From: G963665925 sp963678925
GTDB taxonomy: Bacteria > Bacillota > Clostridia > Peptostreptococcales > Acidaminobacteraceae
Reading direction: 5' to 3'
Assembly (NCBI GenBank): GCA_963678925.1
Contig: OY787533.1
Coordinates: 186,001 to 250,000 of the forward strand
Length of the DNA stretch: 64,000 nucleotides
Of this stretch, positions 33,905 through 42,363 are shown piece by piece (the stretch's first letter is position 1; every line of letters begins with the position of its first letter). The notes beneath the pieces are model-generated. The model saw only the letters and a program-made list of their open reading frames with translations. It had not been told where the DNA came from and ran no database searches. The position numbers were made by a program, and so were the translations under genes.

Positions 33905-35545
33905 TCACTCATCCTTTACAATCGTCGGGAAAATCATTGTTATGCGCATACCTTCATTCATTCGACTCATTGCTGATAATTTACCCTTGAGTATTCCCGT
34001 CACAAGATTATAGACAATATTCAAACCCAGACCACTGGAGCCTTTCCCAAGCTTGCTCGTAAAAAAGGGTTCAAATATTCGATGCACTTTATTTTCATCC
34101 ATCCCAAGTCCATCATCTTCATAGACCAGGGTCACACGGCTGCCTTCCTGCTTGACGTAAATCTTGATTCGGCCTTCCTGCTTGTCTTGAAAACCATGCT
34201 CTACGGAGTTCATGATGAAATGTGTGAGAACCTGAGTGATCACGCCCGGATAGCTATACATTTCAATTGGTTTTTCATAGTCAAGCGATACCGTATGCTT
34301 ACCCTTTCTAAGAAGCACATTCATATTTTGAAGCAGTCCTTCAATGCTGTGAATCAGTTCAAATTCTTTCTTGTGTTCACGCGACTGGTCAACTGCGAGT
34401 AATTTGAAACTATTAACCATAGAAGACGCATTGCCCAGATTATCCAGAATGAGCTCTGCGGAATGCTTGATACTTTCTAGCTCTGATACAAAATCCGTCT
34501 TCTTGAGTTTTCCACTATGATAGAGATCAAGCAAGCTGTCCGTCTGCATTGAAATATAGGATGCTGTCGTTATGCCAATTCCAATTGGCGTATTCAGCTC
34601 ATGTGATATGCCTGCGACCAGCGAACCGAGCGCGGCAATTTTGCGAGACTCTACCAGGTCGTCCTGGAGGGCACGCATTTGAATGATTGATAGCTCAAGC
34701 TCATCATTGGTTTCCATCAGTTCCCTTGTACGCTCTTCCACACGGCTTTCCAGCTCGACGTTCACAATTTTCAGTTCTTCGGTCATATCATTGAGACTGT
34801 CAAAGCTCTGCTGAATTCTGCCCGTCATTGTATTAAAGGCGTCGGCAAGGTCTTTGAACTCGTCATTTGTGTTGATGTCAACCTTATTCATATAGTGTCC
34901 ATCACTGATGGATTTTACACCCTTCATGAGACTGTCAATCGGTGCCGTGAGCCTTGAGGTTACCACGTACAAAAAGAGTCCGATTATAACGACCAGTCCC
35001 GCCACAATAAAGAGCATTTGTGAAATCGCATGGTTGATCGGCTGATAAATGATGTTCTCATCCATATAGACAAGCACCAGCCAGTCCCATGGCTCAAAAT
35101 ACTGATAGAACACAACGTACTCTTTTCCTCCAGATGCAACCGTCTTCTCTATAGCCATACCTTCGGCACGCTGCTCCAAAATATCATCTGAAAGGTCCAT
35201 ATAAAAATCGCGATTAAAAACCTCAGTTTCATTGACAACTTCCAAAGTATTTTTATCAAATATTTGGATGACGCCATTCTCAAGACTCAGGTCTAGAATG
35301 AAGTTACGTGCGTGGCTCTGGGCATTCTTTTCATAAAACCGTGTATTGGCTGCACCCAATCTTTCAATCACAGAATTCTCCTGTTCAAGATGGTTCATAA
35401 TGATTTCCAGATTTCGGTGCAGACTGTCTGCATAAAGTCCACGTATGCTTGACGAAGTGTTGTCAATAAAAATATAGGCTGTCGCCAGTACTGGTAGTAT
35501 GATTAATGGTATAATAAAAAGCTGCAATTTTAGTTTTACTCTCAT
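33905..35545 (-). CDS. Membrane sensor histidine kinase (Cache-like, HAMP, HisKA, HATPase)
   Basis: Encodes about 546 residues. Transmembrane segment near 10-28, an extracytoplasmic Cache-like sensor (30-175), a second membrane segment (175-195) and a HAMP region. A coiled coil (EERTRELMETNDELELS) leads to the HisKA domain with phosphoacceptor SHELNTPIG near 325. HATPase boxes follow: NSVEHGF (N), EDDGLGM (G1), FEPFFTSK (F) and GSSGLGLNIV (G2). No response regulator is coded on this strand. It is the first gene of an operon with the tandem binding lipoprotein. The start at 35545 or 35557 is uncertain. Confidence 0.9.
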   Translation of the reverse strand: MRVKLKLQLFIIPLIILPVLATAYIFIDNTSSSIRGLYADSLHRNLEIIMNHLEQENSVIERLGAANTRFYEKNAQSHARNFILDLSLENGVIQIFDKNTLEVVNETEVFNRDFYMDLSDDILEQRAEGMAIEKTVASGGKEYVVFYQYFEPWDWLVLVYMDENIIYQPINHAISQMLFIVAGLVVIIGLFLYVVTSRLTAPIDSLMKGVKSISDGHYMNKVDINTNDEFKDLADAFNTMTGRIQQSFDSLNDMTEELKIVNVELESRVEERTRELMETNDELELSIIQMRALQDDLVESRKIAALGSLVAGISHELNTPIGIGITTASYISMQTDSLLDLYHSGKLKKTDFVSELESIKHSAELILDNLGNASSMVNSFKLLAVDQSREHKKEFELIHSIEGLLQNMNVLLRKGKHTVSLDYEKPIEMYSYPGVITQVLTHFIMNSVEHGFQDKQEGRIKIYVKQEGSRVTLVYEDDGLGMDENKVHRIFEPFFTSKLGKGSSGLGLNIVYNLVTGILKGKLSAMSRMNEGMRITMIFPTIVKDE

Positions 35546-35702
35546 AAGCCTCACCATAACAATTATTGTGTATTTTCTTACTATTTACCCTTTTTACATT
35601 TTGTGCAATCGCTATTATTTTCAAAATAGCGCTTTTCAAAGAAAGGATTTATACTTTTTACTATTTTTTGATATACTTATTTCAGATTTATTGGAGGTTT
35701 TT

Positions 35703-36977
35703 ATGAGCAAAAAAAGCAGACTCTTTATCGGCGTCATGCTGATCGCCCTGTTTTCACAGCTGTACCTCGATTTGCTGTTTGATGATTTCAGAGTCAGCTG
35801 CGGCGTTATTGCGATTGCAATTTTCATACATACCAATCAGGATATCAATACCATTACAGTTGGCATTACTTCTGCAGCATCGACATTTTTATGGCGTGTC
35901 ATCGTTCTGACCGTCTTTGGTCTATACGACCAGGCCATTGTCGTCAGTTACATACCGGAAATGTTCTTTTATGTTGGCTATGGTATCTTCATGCATTTCA
36001 CCTCACAAAAGCATTCCATATACACCTTTGACCTCTTTGCGATTTTGGCCGTGGTCTGCGACTTCACCATGAACCTGCTTGAGGTCGTTGTCAGAGTTGC
36101 CTGGTTCAACCAGCATTTTTTCAGTGACATACTGACAACCCTGCTCTTTGTTGCTGTTATCCGATCCGCTATTGTCCTCATAATTCTAATCATGCTGCGC
36201 TACCAGAAAATCCTCCTGCTTAAGGAAGAACATGACATCCGATATAAACGACTGCTCTGGCTGAACTCCTTTCTCAGGACTGAAATCTTCTGGATGGAGA
36301 ACAACATGGAGCGCATTGAGCAGATTATGACACAGGCCTACAAGCATTTTGAAGATATTCGAGACAACAAGAACCAGAGCACCTGGTCTACTGAGGCTCT
36401 AAACCTCGCAGGTTCCGTACACGAGATCAAAAAGGAATACGAGCTCGTAATCAGAGGTGTGCATGATCTGATGGAAAACAAGTACCAGAATCAGACCATG
36501 ACCTTCTACTCTGTACTCTCCATTCTTGAAGAGCAGATGCGGGCTGAAACTGCCGACCGTTCCGAAGACATCCGCCTGTCCGTACACGGAGGCTCCGATT
36601 TTGAAACAATCAACCATTTCCAGCTTATGTCCATTTTTCGAAATCTGATTGTCAATTCATGCGATGCGGCAAAGGGTGTCACAACACCTGTGACCATAAA
36701 GCTTACTCACTGGGTTGAAGGCGAATTTCACAAATTCCAGGTCACAGACAACGGACCAGGGATTTCTCCAGAAAATCTGCCCTTCATCAGCACACCAGGA
36801 TTTTCAACCAAAATTGACTATCAAACCGGTTTCATTAACCGCGGACTGGGTCTGACCATTGTCTACAGACTTATCGAAGACGTTCTCTGCGGCAGCATCA
36901 CTGTCACGTCTCTTCCCAACACCGCTACAACCTTTGACATTGTCATTCCAAAGGTTCATATTGAAGTTCAGCACTAA
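35703..36977 (+). CDS. GlnK-like membrane sensor histidine kinase
   Basis: Encodes 424 residues from ATG 35703 with TTGGAGG upstream; the frame is open 68 codons further without a site. Six hydrophobic segments occupy about 1-170. A coiled coil and a VHEIKKEYE motif (phosphoacceptor His) follow near 240. The HATPase has FRNLIVNSCDAAKG, TDNGPGISPEN and RGLGLTIVYRL. The family is that of Bacillus GlnK (YcbA), which pairs with a YcbB-type regulator, exactly the gene that follows here. The signal is probably glutamine or a related amino acid. Confidence 0.88.
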   Translation: MSKKSRLFIGVMLIALFSQLYLDLLFDDFRVSCGVIAIAIFIHTNQDINTITVGITSAASTFLWRVIVLTVFGLYDQAIVVSYIPEMFFYVGYGIFMHFTSQKHSIYTFDLFAILAVVCDFTMNLLEVVVRVAWFNQHFFSDILTTLLFVAVIRSAIVLIILIMLRYQKILLLKEEHDIRYKRLLWLNSFLRTEIFWMENNMERIEQIMTQAYKHFEDIRDNKNQSTWSTEALNLAGSVHEIKKEYELVIRGVHDLMENKYQNQTMTFYSVLSILEEQMRAETADRSEDIRLSVHGGSDFETINHFQLMSIFRNLIVNSCDAAKGVTTPVTIKLTHWVEGEFHKFQVTDNGPGISPENLPFISTPGFSTKIDYQTGFINRGLGLTIVYRLIEDVLCGSITVTSLPNTATTFDIVIPKVHIEVQH

Positions 36978-37007
36978 TATAAATTACATTTATTCAGGAG
37001 AATATAC

Positions 37008-37877
37008 ATGCGATTCTATATTGTAGAAGATGACCCCAATATCGTACTGATATTAAAGAAAATCATATCGGACCAGAGCCTCGGAACGGTAATTGGAGAA
37101 GCCTATGATGGCCTCTCTGCGCTCGATGAGATTCGTTCACTGAATCCGGACATTGTTCTTGTAGACCTATTTGTACCCCGACTTGATGGCATTTCAATCG
37201 TACAGAAGCTCGACGATACCATTGCTTCAATCATGATTTCACAGGTTTCAGCCAAGGACATGATTGGAAGAGCCTATGAATCTGGCGTTGAGTTTTTTAT
37301 TCAAAAGCCCATCAATGCCATCGAGGTCATATCGGTCATTCGAAATGTCACAAAGGGCATTGAAGCAGAGCGAAAACTCAGCCAGATCAAGTCCATGTTT
37401 GCCCATGACCTGCTCATGGAAAACGGCGACCCTGAAGGACCTTCAGAAATTGGTGCCGGTGACAAATCAGGCAACAAGGACCGTGTCACAGAAGTTCTAA
37501 GTGCAACGGGTATACTTGGTGAAAGCGGTGCAGATGCTATCTACAAATCTGTAAGATACCTGATGGACCATCCTAATGCCCTCAATGAGATGTCCCTAAA
37601 GAATTTTTTCAACCGTTTCAGCAACCAGCCAAAGTCCTTTGAACAGAAAATCCGACGAACAGCTGCGGTTGCCATGAACAACCTTGCCCATATGGGCCTC
37701 GACGATTATTCAAATCTTGTTTTTCAGGATTATGCCCATGTCCTTTTTGCCTTTCGTGAAGTGCGAATTGAAATGGATGGCATAAAAGCACAAAATGGCA
37801 GTCATGGTTCTATTAATATAAGGAAGTTCCTGGAAGGTTTGTCGCACATTTGCAGTTCAGAAACATTTGATTACTAA
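37008..37877 (+). CDS. GlnL/YcbB-like response regulator
   Basis: Encodes 289 residues. Receiver domain 1-120 with EDDP, the phosphoacceptor Asp in DIVLVDLF near 52, Ser in ISQVSA and Lys in FIQKPI near 105. The C-terminal half (about 165-285: LGESGADAIYKSVRYLMDH, FEQKIRRTAAVAMNNLAHMGLDDYSN, VRIEMDGI, INIRKFLEGL) matches the YcbB domain (PF08664) of GlnL. In Bacillus GlnL activates the glutaminase-glutamine transporter operon. Here the following gene is an AGCS symporter, so the wiring is the same. Confidence 0.88.
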   Translation: MRFYIVEDDPNIVLILKKIISDQSLGTVIGEAYDGLSALDEIRSLNPDIVLVDLFVPRLDGISIVQKLDDTIASIMISQVSAKDMIGRAYESGVEFFIQKPINAIEVISVIRNVTKGIEAERKLSQIKSMFAHDLLMENGDPEGPSEIGAGDKSGNKDRVTEVLSATGILGESGADAIYKSVRYLMDHPNALNEMSLKNFFNRFSNQPKSFEQKIRRTAAVAMNNLAHMGLDDYSNLVFQDYAHVLFAFREVRIEMDGIKAQNGSHGSINIRKFLEGLSHICSSETFDY

Positions 37878-37910
37878 AAATTCTGACTTTTTGAGAAAAA
37901 CATGTCACAA

Positions 37911-37942
37911 TTTGAAACCGTTTGAAACACCCCCTTTATAAT
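37911..37942 (+). promoter_or_regulatory. AGCS promoter with TTTGAAAC direct repeats
   Basis: TTTGAAAC occurs at 37911-37918 and again 10 bp later at 37921-37928, upstream of TATAAT at 37937-37942. One helical turn between copies fits a response-regulator site. B. subtilis GlnL is reported to bind TTTTGT repeats with the same 10-bp period. Confidence 0.6.
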
Positions 37943-37979
37943 AATCTGGAGCATTGCGACAGATAAAGGGGGTTTTATT

Positions 37980-39365
37980 GTGGACGCAGTTAATGCACTC
38001 ATTAGCAGTATCAATGGGTTTGTATGGGGAAGCTTCATGGCTGTATTTCTTGCTGCCACTGGACTTGTTCTCACCTACGGTACGCGGTGCATTCAGTTTC
38101 GAAAGCTTGCTTATGCTTTCAGACTCCTCTTTTCACGCAAGAATTTTGGTCAAGGGGATATTACGCCCTTTCAAGCACTTATGACCTCGCTTTCAGCAAC
38201 CATAGGTACTGGAAATATTGCTGGCGTTGCTGGCGCAATAGCTGCTGGGGGTCCTGGCGCAGTGTTCTGGATGTGGCTAACTGCCGCACTGGGCGGTGCT
38301 ACCAAATACTCTGAAGCACTTCTTGCAATTAAGTACCGGACAACCAATAAACGTGGTGAAATGTCCGGTGGCCCCATGTATTACATAAAGCTTGGAATGA
38401 CGGAGCGCTATGGTGGGAATTGGGGATGGCTTGGCTGGATTTTTGCTTTTTTCGGTACCATTGCCGCACTTGGTATTGGCAATATGGTACAGGCAAATTC
38501 GGTAGCCCAATCCATAGAGATATCACTTGGTGTATCCCCCATCATCACTGGAACGATTATTGCGTTTGCAACTGCCCTTGTCATCATAGGCGGTATTCAA
38601 TCGATTGGAAAAGTAACTGAGAAGATCGTGCCTGCTATGGCACTGATTTATGTCATTGGTTCTTTGATCATACTCATGAAGCATTTTTATGATGTTCCAA
38701 CAGCATTCAACATGATTTTTGCCAATGCATTTACAGCGAAGGCTGTTGGCGGCGGTGTATTTGGAACTGTCATCCGTTACGGTGTTGCCAGAGGTGTCTT
38801 TTCAAATGAAGCAGGACTCGGTTCTGCACCTATTGCCCACGCCGCATCTAAAAATGAAAATCCGGTTCTTCAGGGCATTATTGGTTCTCTGGGTTCCTTT
38901 ATTGATACGCTTGTTGTCTGTACCATGACAGCACTTGTCATACTGGTTTCCGGCCTTGTCGCACTTGATCCGGTTTCAGGTGAAATGCAGATATCAAGTG
39001 GACTGAGCGGTGCTGCTCTGACCACTTCGGCATTTGAAATTGCTCTGCCCGGTATTGGTGGCCTCATCGTTTCATTCGGACTTGTATTTTTCGCATTTTC
39101 TACAATTCTAGGCTGGTACTATTATGGCTCAAAATGCCTCGAGTACATTGCCGGTATTGAAGCACTCAACGCCTACAAAGCGCTCTGGCTTGGCCTCGTT
39201 TTCTTTGGCGCTGTATATAAGGTCAACTTTGTATGGAACCTGTCAGACACCTTCAATGGCCTGATGGCTGTTCCAAACCTCATTGCACTGCTGGCCCTGA
39301 GCCCTGTCATATTCTCCATTACAGATCAGTACGACAGGGACAAACCTTTGAAAAAGGTTTCATAA
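37980..39365 (+). CDS. Alanine/glycine:cation symporter (AGCS family), probably GlnT/AlsT-like
   Basis: Encodes 461 residues starting at GTG 37980, with AAAGGGGG upstream. About ten to twelve hydrophobic segments and the AGCS signature region (TSLSATIGTGNIAGVAGAIAAGGPGAVFWMW near 65-95, then GGPMYYI and GVFSNEAGLGSAPIAHA near 275) are present. AGCS transporters take up alanine, glycine or glutamine with Na+ or H+. Proximity to a GlnK-GlnL-like system suggests glutamine. It is followed by a terminator at 39437. Confidence 0.93.
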   Translation: MDAVNALISSINGFVWGSFMAVFLAATGLVLTYGTRCIQFRKLAYAFRLLFSRKNFGQGDITPFQALMTSLSATIGTGNIAGVAGAIAAGGPGAVFWMWLTAALGGATKYSEALLAIKYRTTNKRGEMSGGPMYYIKLGMTERYGGNWGWLGWIFAFFGTIAALGIGNMVQANSVAQSIEISLGVSPIITGTIIAFATALVIIGGIQSIGKVTEKIVPAMALIYVIGSLIILMKHFYDVPTAFNMIFANAFTAKAVGGGVFGTVIRYGVARGVFSNEAGLGSAPIAHAASKNENPVLQGIIGSLGSFIDTLVVCTMTALVILVSGLVALDPVSGEMQISSGLSGAALTTSAFEIALPGIGGLIVSFGLVFFAFSTILGWYYYGSKCLEYIAGIEALNAYKALWLGLVFFGAVYKVNFVWNLSDTFNGLMAVPNLIALLALSPVIFSITDQYDRDKPLKKVS

Positions 39366-39436
39366 GATAGATATACCTGCATGCCATATTTATTATTAGC
39401 AGGTCTAAATAAAAGTAAAACTCCAAAACAAGTGAA

Positions 39437-39475
39437 AGTAAAAGGGCCGCTTCCTCTAGAAGCCGCCCTTTTACT
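39437..39475. terminator. Bidirectional terminator after the AGCS gene
   Basis: A 17-base stem (AGTAAAAGGGCCGCTTC and GAAGCCGCCCTTTTACT, one C-C mismatch) with CTCTA-type loop. T-rich on both exits. Confidence 0.8.
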
Positions 39476-39539
39476 TATTTTGACCCAAAGAATATGGAAC
39501 AAATCACGGTTGGTTTTTAAACCTGTGCCGGATTATGCC

Positions 39540-39965
39540 CTATCTGCCCTTTTTTATTTGCTGAATCTTATATTTCTCAACAAGCACTTCGGTGAGACTC
39601 TTGCCCTCTTCATTCTTGAGCGCTTCCTTAATTCTAATAAGCTGACCGTCATAATTGAGGAAATTGGCCTTTCGAGTGATGATTCCCGCTGTCCCGTAAG
39701 CAACATCATAGGTCTGTATTTCCTTGATTTTCGCAATGGTAAGGATATCTGAGTGGTGACGTCGTTTGACTTCAATCTGACTGCCCACAAGCAGATACTC
39801 CGTACCTTCAAATATGCAATAGCCTGAAAAGACCAGCAGACATACAGCCACTGCTCCAAGTTCCAGCACCATGCTAAAGCCACTTATAATATTTATAACA
39901 CTCAGCAGCATGATCGCCGCTATCAGATTCACTGCACACGATTTCTTTTGTCTTTCAAAATGCAT
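39540..39965 (-). CDS. Small membrane protein, unknown function
   Basis: Encodes 141 residues. Two hydrophobic segments (about 12-30 and 33-55) are followed by a soluble beta-rich region (EVKRRHHSDILTIAKIKEIQTYDV, then LINYDGQ-like turn and RIKEALK). The layout, membrane hairpin then PH-like domain, resembles the protein at 2223-2630, but sequence similarity is weak. No function can be assigned. It converges on the AGCS gene. Confidence 0.5.
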   Translation of the reverse strand: MHFERQKKSCAVNLIAAIMLLSVINIISGFSMVLELGAVAVCLLVFSGYCIFEGTEYLLVGSQIEVKRRHHSDILTIAKIKEIQTYDVAYGTAGIITRKANFLNYDGQLIRIKEALKNEEGKSLTEVLVEKYKIQQIKKGR

Positions 39966-40156
39966 AACAACGTACCCCCATTATTAGAATATTGCCTTGT
40001 GATTGTTCTATCTCTCTATTTCTCCAATATACTGTTTTACATTCCCTCTATATTTATAGCATATTTTTGGCAAAACGCCCACTGTCTGTTATAAGACCTT
40101 TGAATTTTCTCAACTTGAAGGGGTATAAATATCATAAGAGAAGTGGAGGGATTTCT

Positions 40157-40309
40157 ATGACCGACAAAAAGAAAAATGAACTGACCGACGAAGAACGTAA
40201 AGCGCTCGCAGAACAGTTCTGGAAAACCATCGACTCAAAGCTTCGCAAAGAGGAAAAACGGACTTGGATGATTCGTGATCTTGACCATCTCCATAGATAT
40301 GACGACTAA
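40157..40309 (+). CDS. Small charged protein, unknown
   Basis: Encodes 50 residues from ATG 40157, with GGAGGG nine bases upstream. It is very rich in Lys, Glu and Asp (KKKNELTDEERKALAEQFWKTIDSKLRKEEKRTW), probably a single helix, and soluble. No family is recognised. A hairpin at 40355-40381 ends the transcript. The ribosome site, dedicated spacer and terminator support a real gene. Confidence 0.55.
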   Translation: MTDKKKNELTDEERKALAEQFWKTIDSKLRKEEKRTWMIRDLDHLHRYDD

Positions 40310-40354
40310 TCTGCTGAACGTACCCTTTAGCTTCAAAAATGCATAAAACTTAGA

Positions 40355-40381
40355 GAGACTCCAGAAATTTTCTGGAGTCTC
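40355..40381. terminator. Hairpin terminator between the small gene and pckA
   Basis: Stem GAGACTCCAGAA and TTCTGGAGTCTC, three-base loop, between convergent genes. The T-run is weak, and TTGTTGAC (40385) follows it. Confidence 0.6.
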
Positions 40382-40428
40382 AGTTTGTTGACAAGATGAC
40401 AGACTACGGCGCAGTGTCGTAACCGCTC

Positions 40429-42072
40429 TTATGCGATTTTACTTTGCTTGCACATCGATTTAAGAACGGATAGCACACCGTCTACACTCTTGGCAGCTTC
40501 ACTCGGCAGTTTGTTGAACAGATTGTCTGAAGCGCTTAAATAGGACATGCGTTTTTCAAAAGCACCCATGACAGATTCAGTGTAGCGCACAGAGCTCCAG
40601 TCGGGTTCATATCCTGGAATGTTGATTGTTTGCACGTTCTGAAGCGGCCCCCATGGCACATACTTCCCATCCGCTTCCACAATGGTCTCAAGGCATTCAA
40701 GGGTTACTTCCTTTGTGATTTTCTTGGACCCGAAGTGTCCAGTATTCAAGATATAGCATTGAATGCCATTGTCTCTGAACATTTTCAGAAACTTGTTGAA
40801 GTCCTCTTCAAGCGGATAGGTTCTGAACGGATTTGCATATGGCTCAATGACAAGTGTATCCATTTGCGCATTATCCACAATGCGTTCAGCTGTCGAACGT
40901 TTCGTAGCAAGGGTTGCACCCATGGTTGCCGCGAGTACGGGATCATCGATTTTAAGTACTGGTGGCATTGCCGGGTCCTTCATAAGCCAAATGATGGCAT
41001 CCATTTTTTCTTCAATGAAATCAACGCGATTGTCCGCCCAGAACTTCGATTTGATTGCGCGTCCATTACCATTGCGGATGTCTTCTGTCAACAGGACACA
41101 CTTTCCATTTTCGTCTCGTGTCGCACCGCAGTTCTGTGCTGAGATAAGAAACTTGTTGTCCGGACATCCAGCCGGATAATCCTGAGTCTTGTCGAAGTAG
41201 GCCGGTTCAAGCGCAACGGATGTACCATCCTCATGGGAAACAAGAAATGCGTCGTCGTGCAATATCTCAATATCGTACTTGCCGTCATGCTTGTAATGTG
41301 TCAGTGTTGATTTTCCTGAACCCGATAGACCAAACACACTTGCAACAAATGTCTTTCCAGAGTCCAGCGTGTATTTCTTCAGACCGCCATGACAGGGAAC
41401 ATAGCCGTTTCTGCTTCCAATGCTCCAACCCAGTGTCAGCGTTCCCTTCTTATGCTCTCCAAAATATTTCATTCCCAGCAGCGCCGCGCAGTTATGGTCC
41501 GAATCAAAAAGCGTCATGCCCAGAGGGTGGTCGGAACAGACCCAGTCAGGGTCTGAGAAAATGAATATTTCGCTCTCGCCTTCAATGACTTTTGACGTCT
41601 TATACATAGCATCGTATTCGGCGCTTGTTGCCTGAAAGTTCATCATCCAGTTGTACAGAATATTCTCATGCCCTTCTGGAATCAATAGATTGGCCTTGAC
41701 CATAAAATCACTGTGAAGACCCACATAAACCTGTGCATGGTATAATTTCTTGCCTCTGCTGGCATATACGGCGTCCCTGAGTAGTCCTGAGTAGGTATCC
41801 TGGGTAATGCCCGAATCGCCAACTATTTTTCGTGCAGCCGCACACCTGCCCGTTACCTCACCATCGTTGAAAAGGAGTACCTTTGCGTCATCTTCAAGGC
41901 CAAGCGCGCCCGCATTGTAAACATCCATGTCTGTCACGACTGTGCCTGGCGACATTTTTGCCAGCTGATAGGCTTCCTGTACTGATTTTATTTGAATGAC
42001 ATTATTGCCATAAAATGCTGTTTCGATTGTTGAGCGAATACGTGAAATCATCCCTGTGTTTTGAGTTGTCAT
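40429..42072 (-). CDS. pckA: Phosphoenolpyruvate carboxykinase (ATP)
   Basis: Encodes 547 residues. Kinase-1a P-loop GLSGSGKST near 250, the preceding GWSIGSRNGY and metal-site LHDDAFL near 272, followed by EPAYFDKTQDYP and DIRNGNGRAIKSKF, all typical of ATP-dependent PEPCK. It interconverts oxaloacetate and PEP. AAGGAGG precedes the ATG. Upstream (42095-42308) there are repeated GCACTATA motifs and a perfect 16-bp palindrome that may regulate it, plus a cre-like site. Confidence 0.95.
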   Translation of the reverse strand: MTTQNTGMISRIRSTIETAFYGNNVIQIKSVQEAYQLAKMSPGTVVTDMDVYNAGALGLEDDAKVLLFNDGEVTGRCAAARKIVGDSGITQDTYSGLLRDAVYASRGKKLYHAQVYVGLHSDFMVKANLLIPEGHENILYNWMMNFQATSAEYDAMYKTSKVIEGESEIFIFSDPDWVCSDHPLGMTLFDSDHNCAALLGMKYFGEHKKGTLTLGWSIGSRNGYVPCHGGLKKYTLDSGKTFVASVFGLSGSGKSTLTHYKHDGKYDIEILHDDAFLVSHEDGTSVALEPAYFDKTQDYPAGCPDNKFLISAQNCGATRDENGKCVLLTEDIRNGNGRAIKSKFWADNRVDFIEEKMDAIIWLMKDPAMPPVLKIDDPVLAATMGATLATKRSTAERIVDNAQMDTLVIEPYANPFRTYPLEEDFNKFLKMFRDNGIQCYILNTGHFGSKKITKEVTLECLETIVEADGKYVPWGPLQNVQTINIPGYEPDWSSVRYTESVMGAFEKRMSYLSASDNLFNKLPSEAAKSVDGVLSVLKSMCKQSKIA

Positions 42073-42094
42073 GGATTCAACCTCCTTGTTTAAT

Positions 42095-42308
42095 GTGCAC
42101 TATATATCTTTATAACCTGCACTATACATGTGCAAATCTCTATAAAACTTATTTCACGCACATTATACCCGGAAGATTCTCCCTTATCAACAGGTTTTGA
42201 AACAAACAGTGTATCCTAAACAAAAAGGGGCAATCGGTTAATATTCCTGGATAGGAAAACGTTTTTCCGATAATTTTCTTAAGCATTTTCAATATAGTGT
42301 ACACTATA
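42095..42308 (-). promoter_or_regulatory. pckA upstream control region: repeated CACTATA motif and palindromes
   Basis: GTGCACTATA (42095-42104), TGCACTATA (42118-42126) and the perfect palindrome TATAGTGTACACTATA (42293-42308) share one half-site. GGAAAACGTTTTTCC (42254-42268) is a near-palindrome resembling a CcpA cre. All lie between pckA and the glycerate kinase gene. The 291-bp spacer contains no gene. Confidence 0.4.
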
Positions 42309-42310
42309 AA

Positions 42311-42348
42311 ACGCACCTGGCCATCCAGATTCCGATTGCCAAGTGCGT
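42311..42348 (-). terminator. Terminator of the glycerate kinase gene
   Basis: Stem ACGCAC.TGGC.ATC with complementary GAT.GCCA.GTGCGT, then TTTTATAG on the minus strand, 16 bases after the stop. Confidence 0.7.
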
Positions 42349-42363
42349 CTGTTTTATTGCCTA

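Noticed and set aside
35499..35702. Upstream extension of the GlnK-like kinase by 68 codons
   Set aside because: It overlaps the start of the divergent kinase; ATG 35703 has a strong ribosome site.
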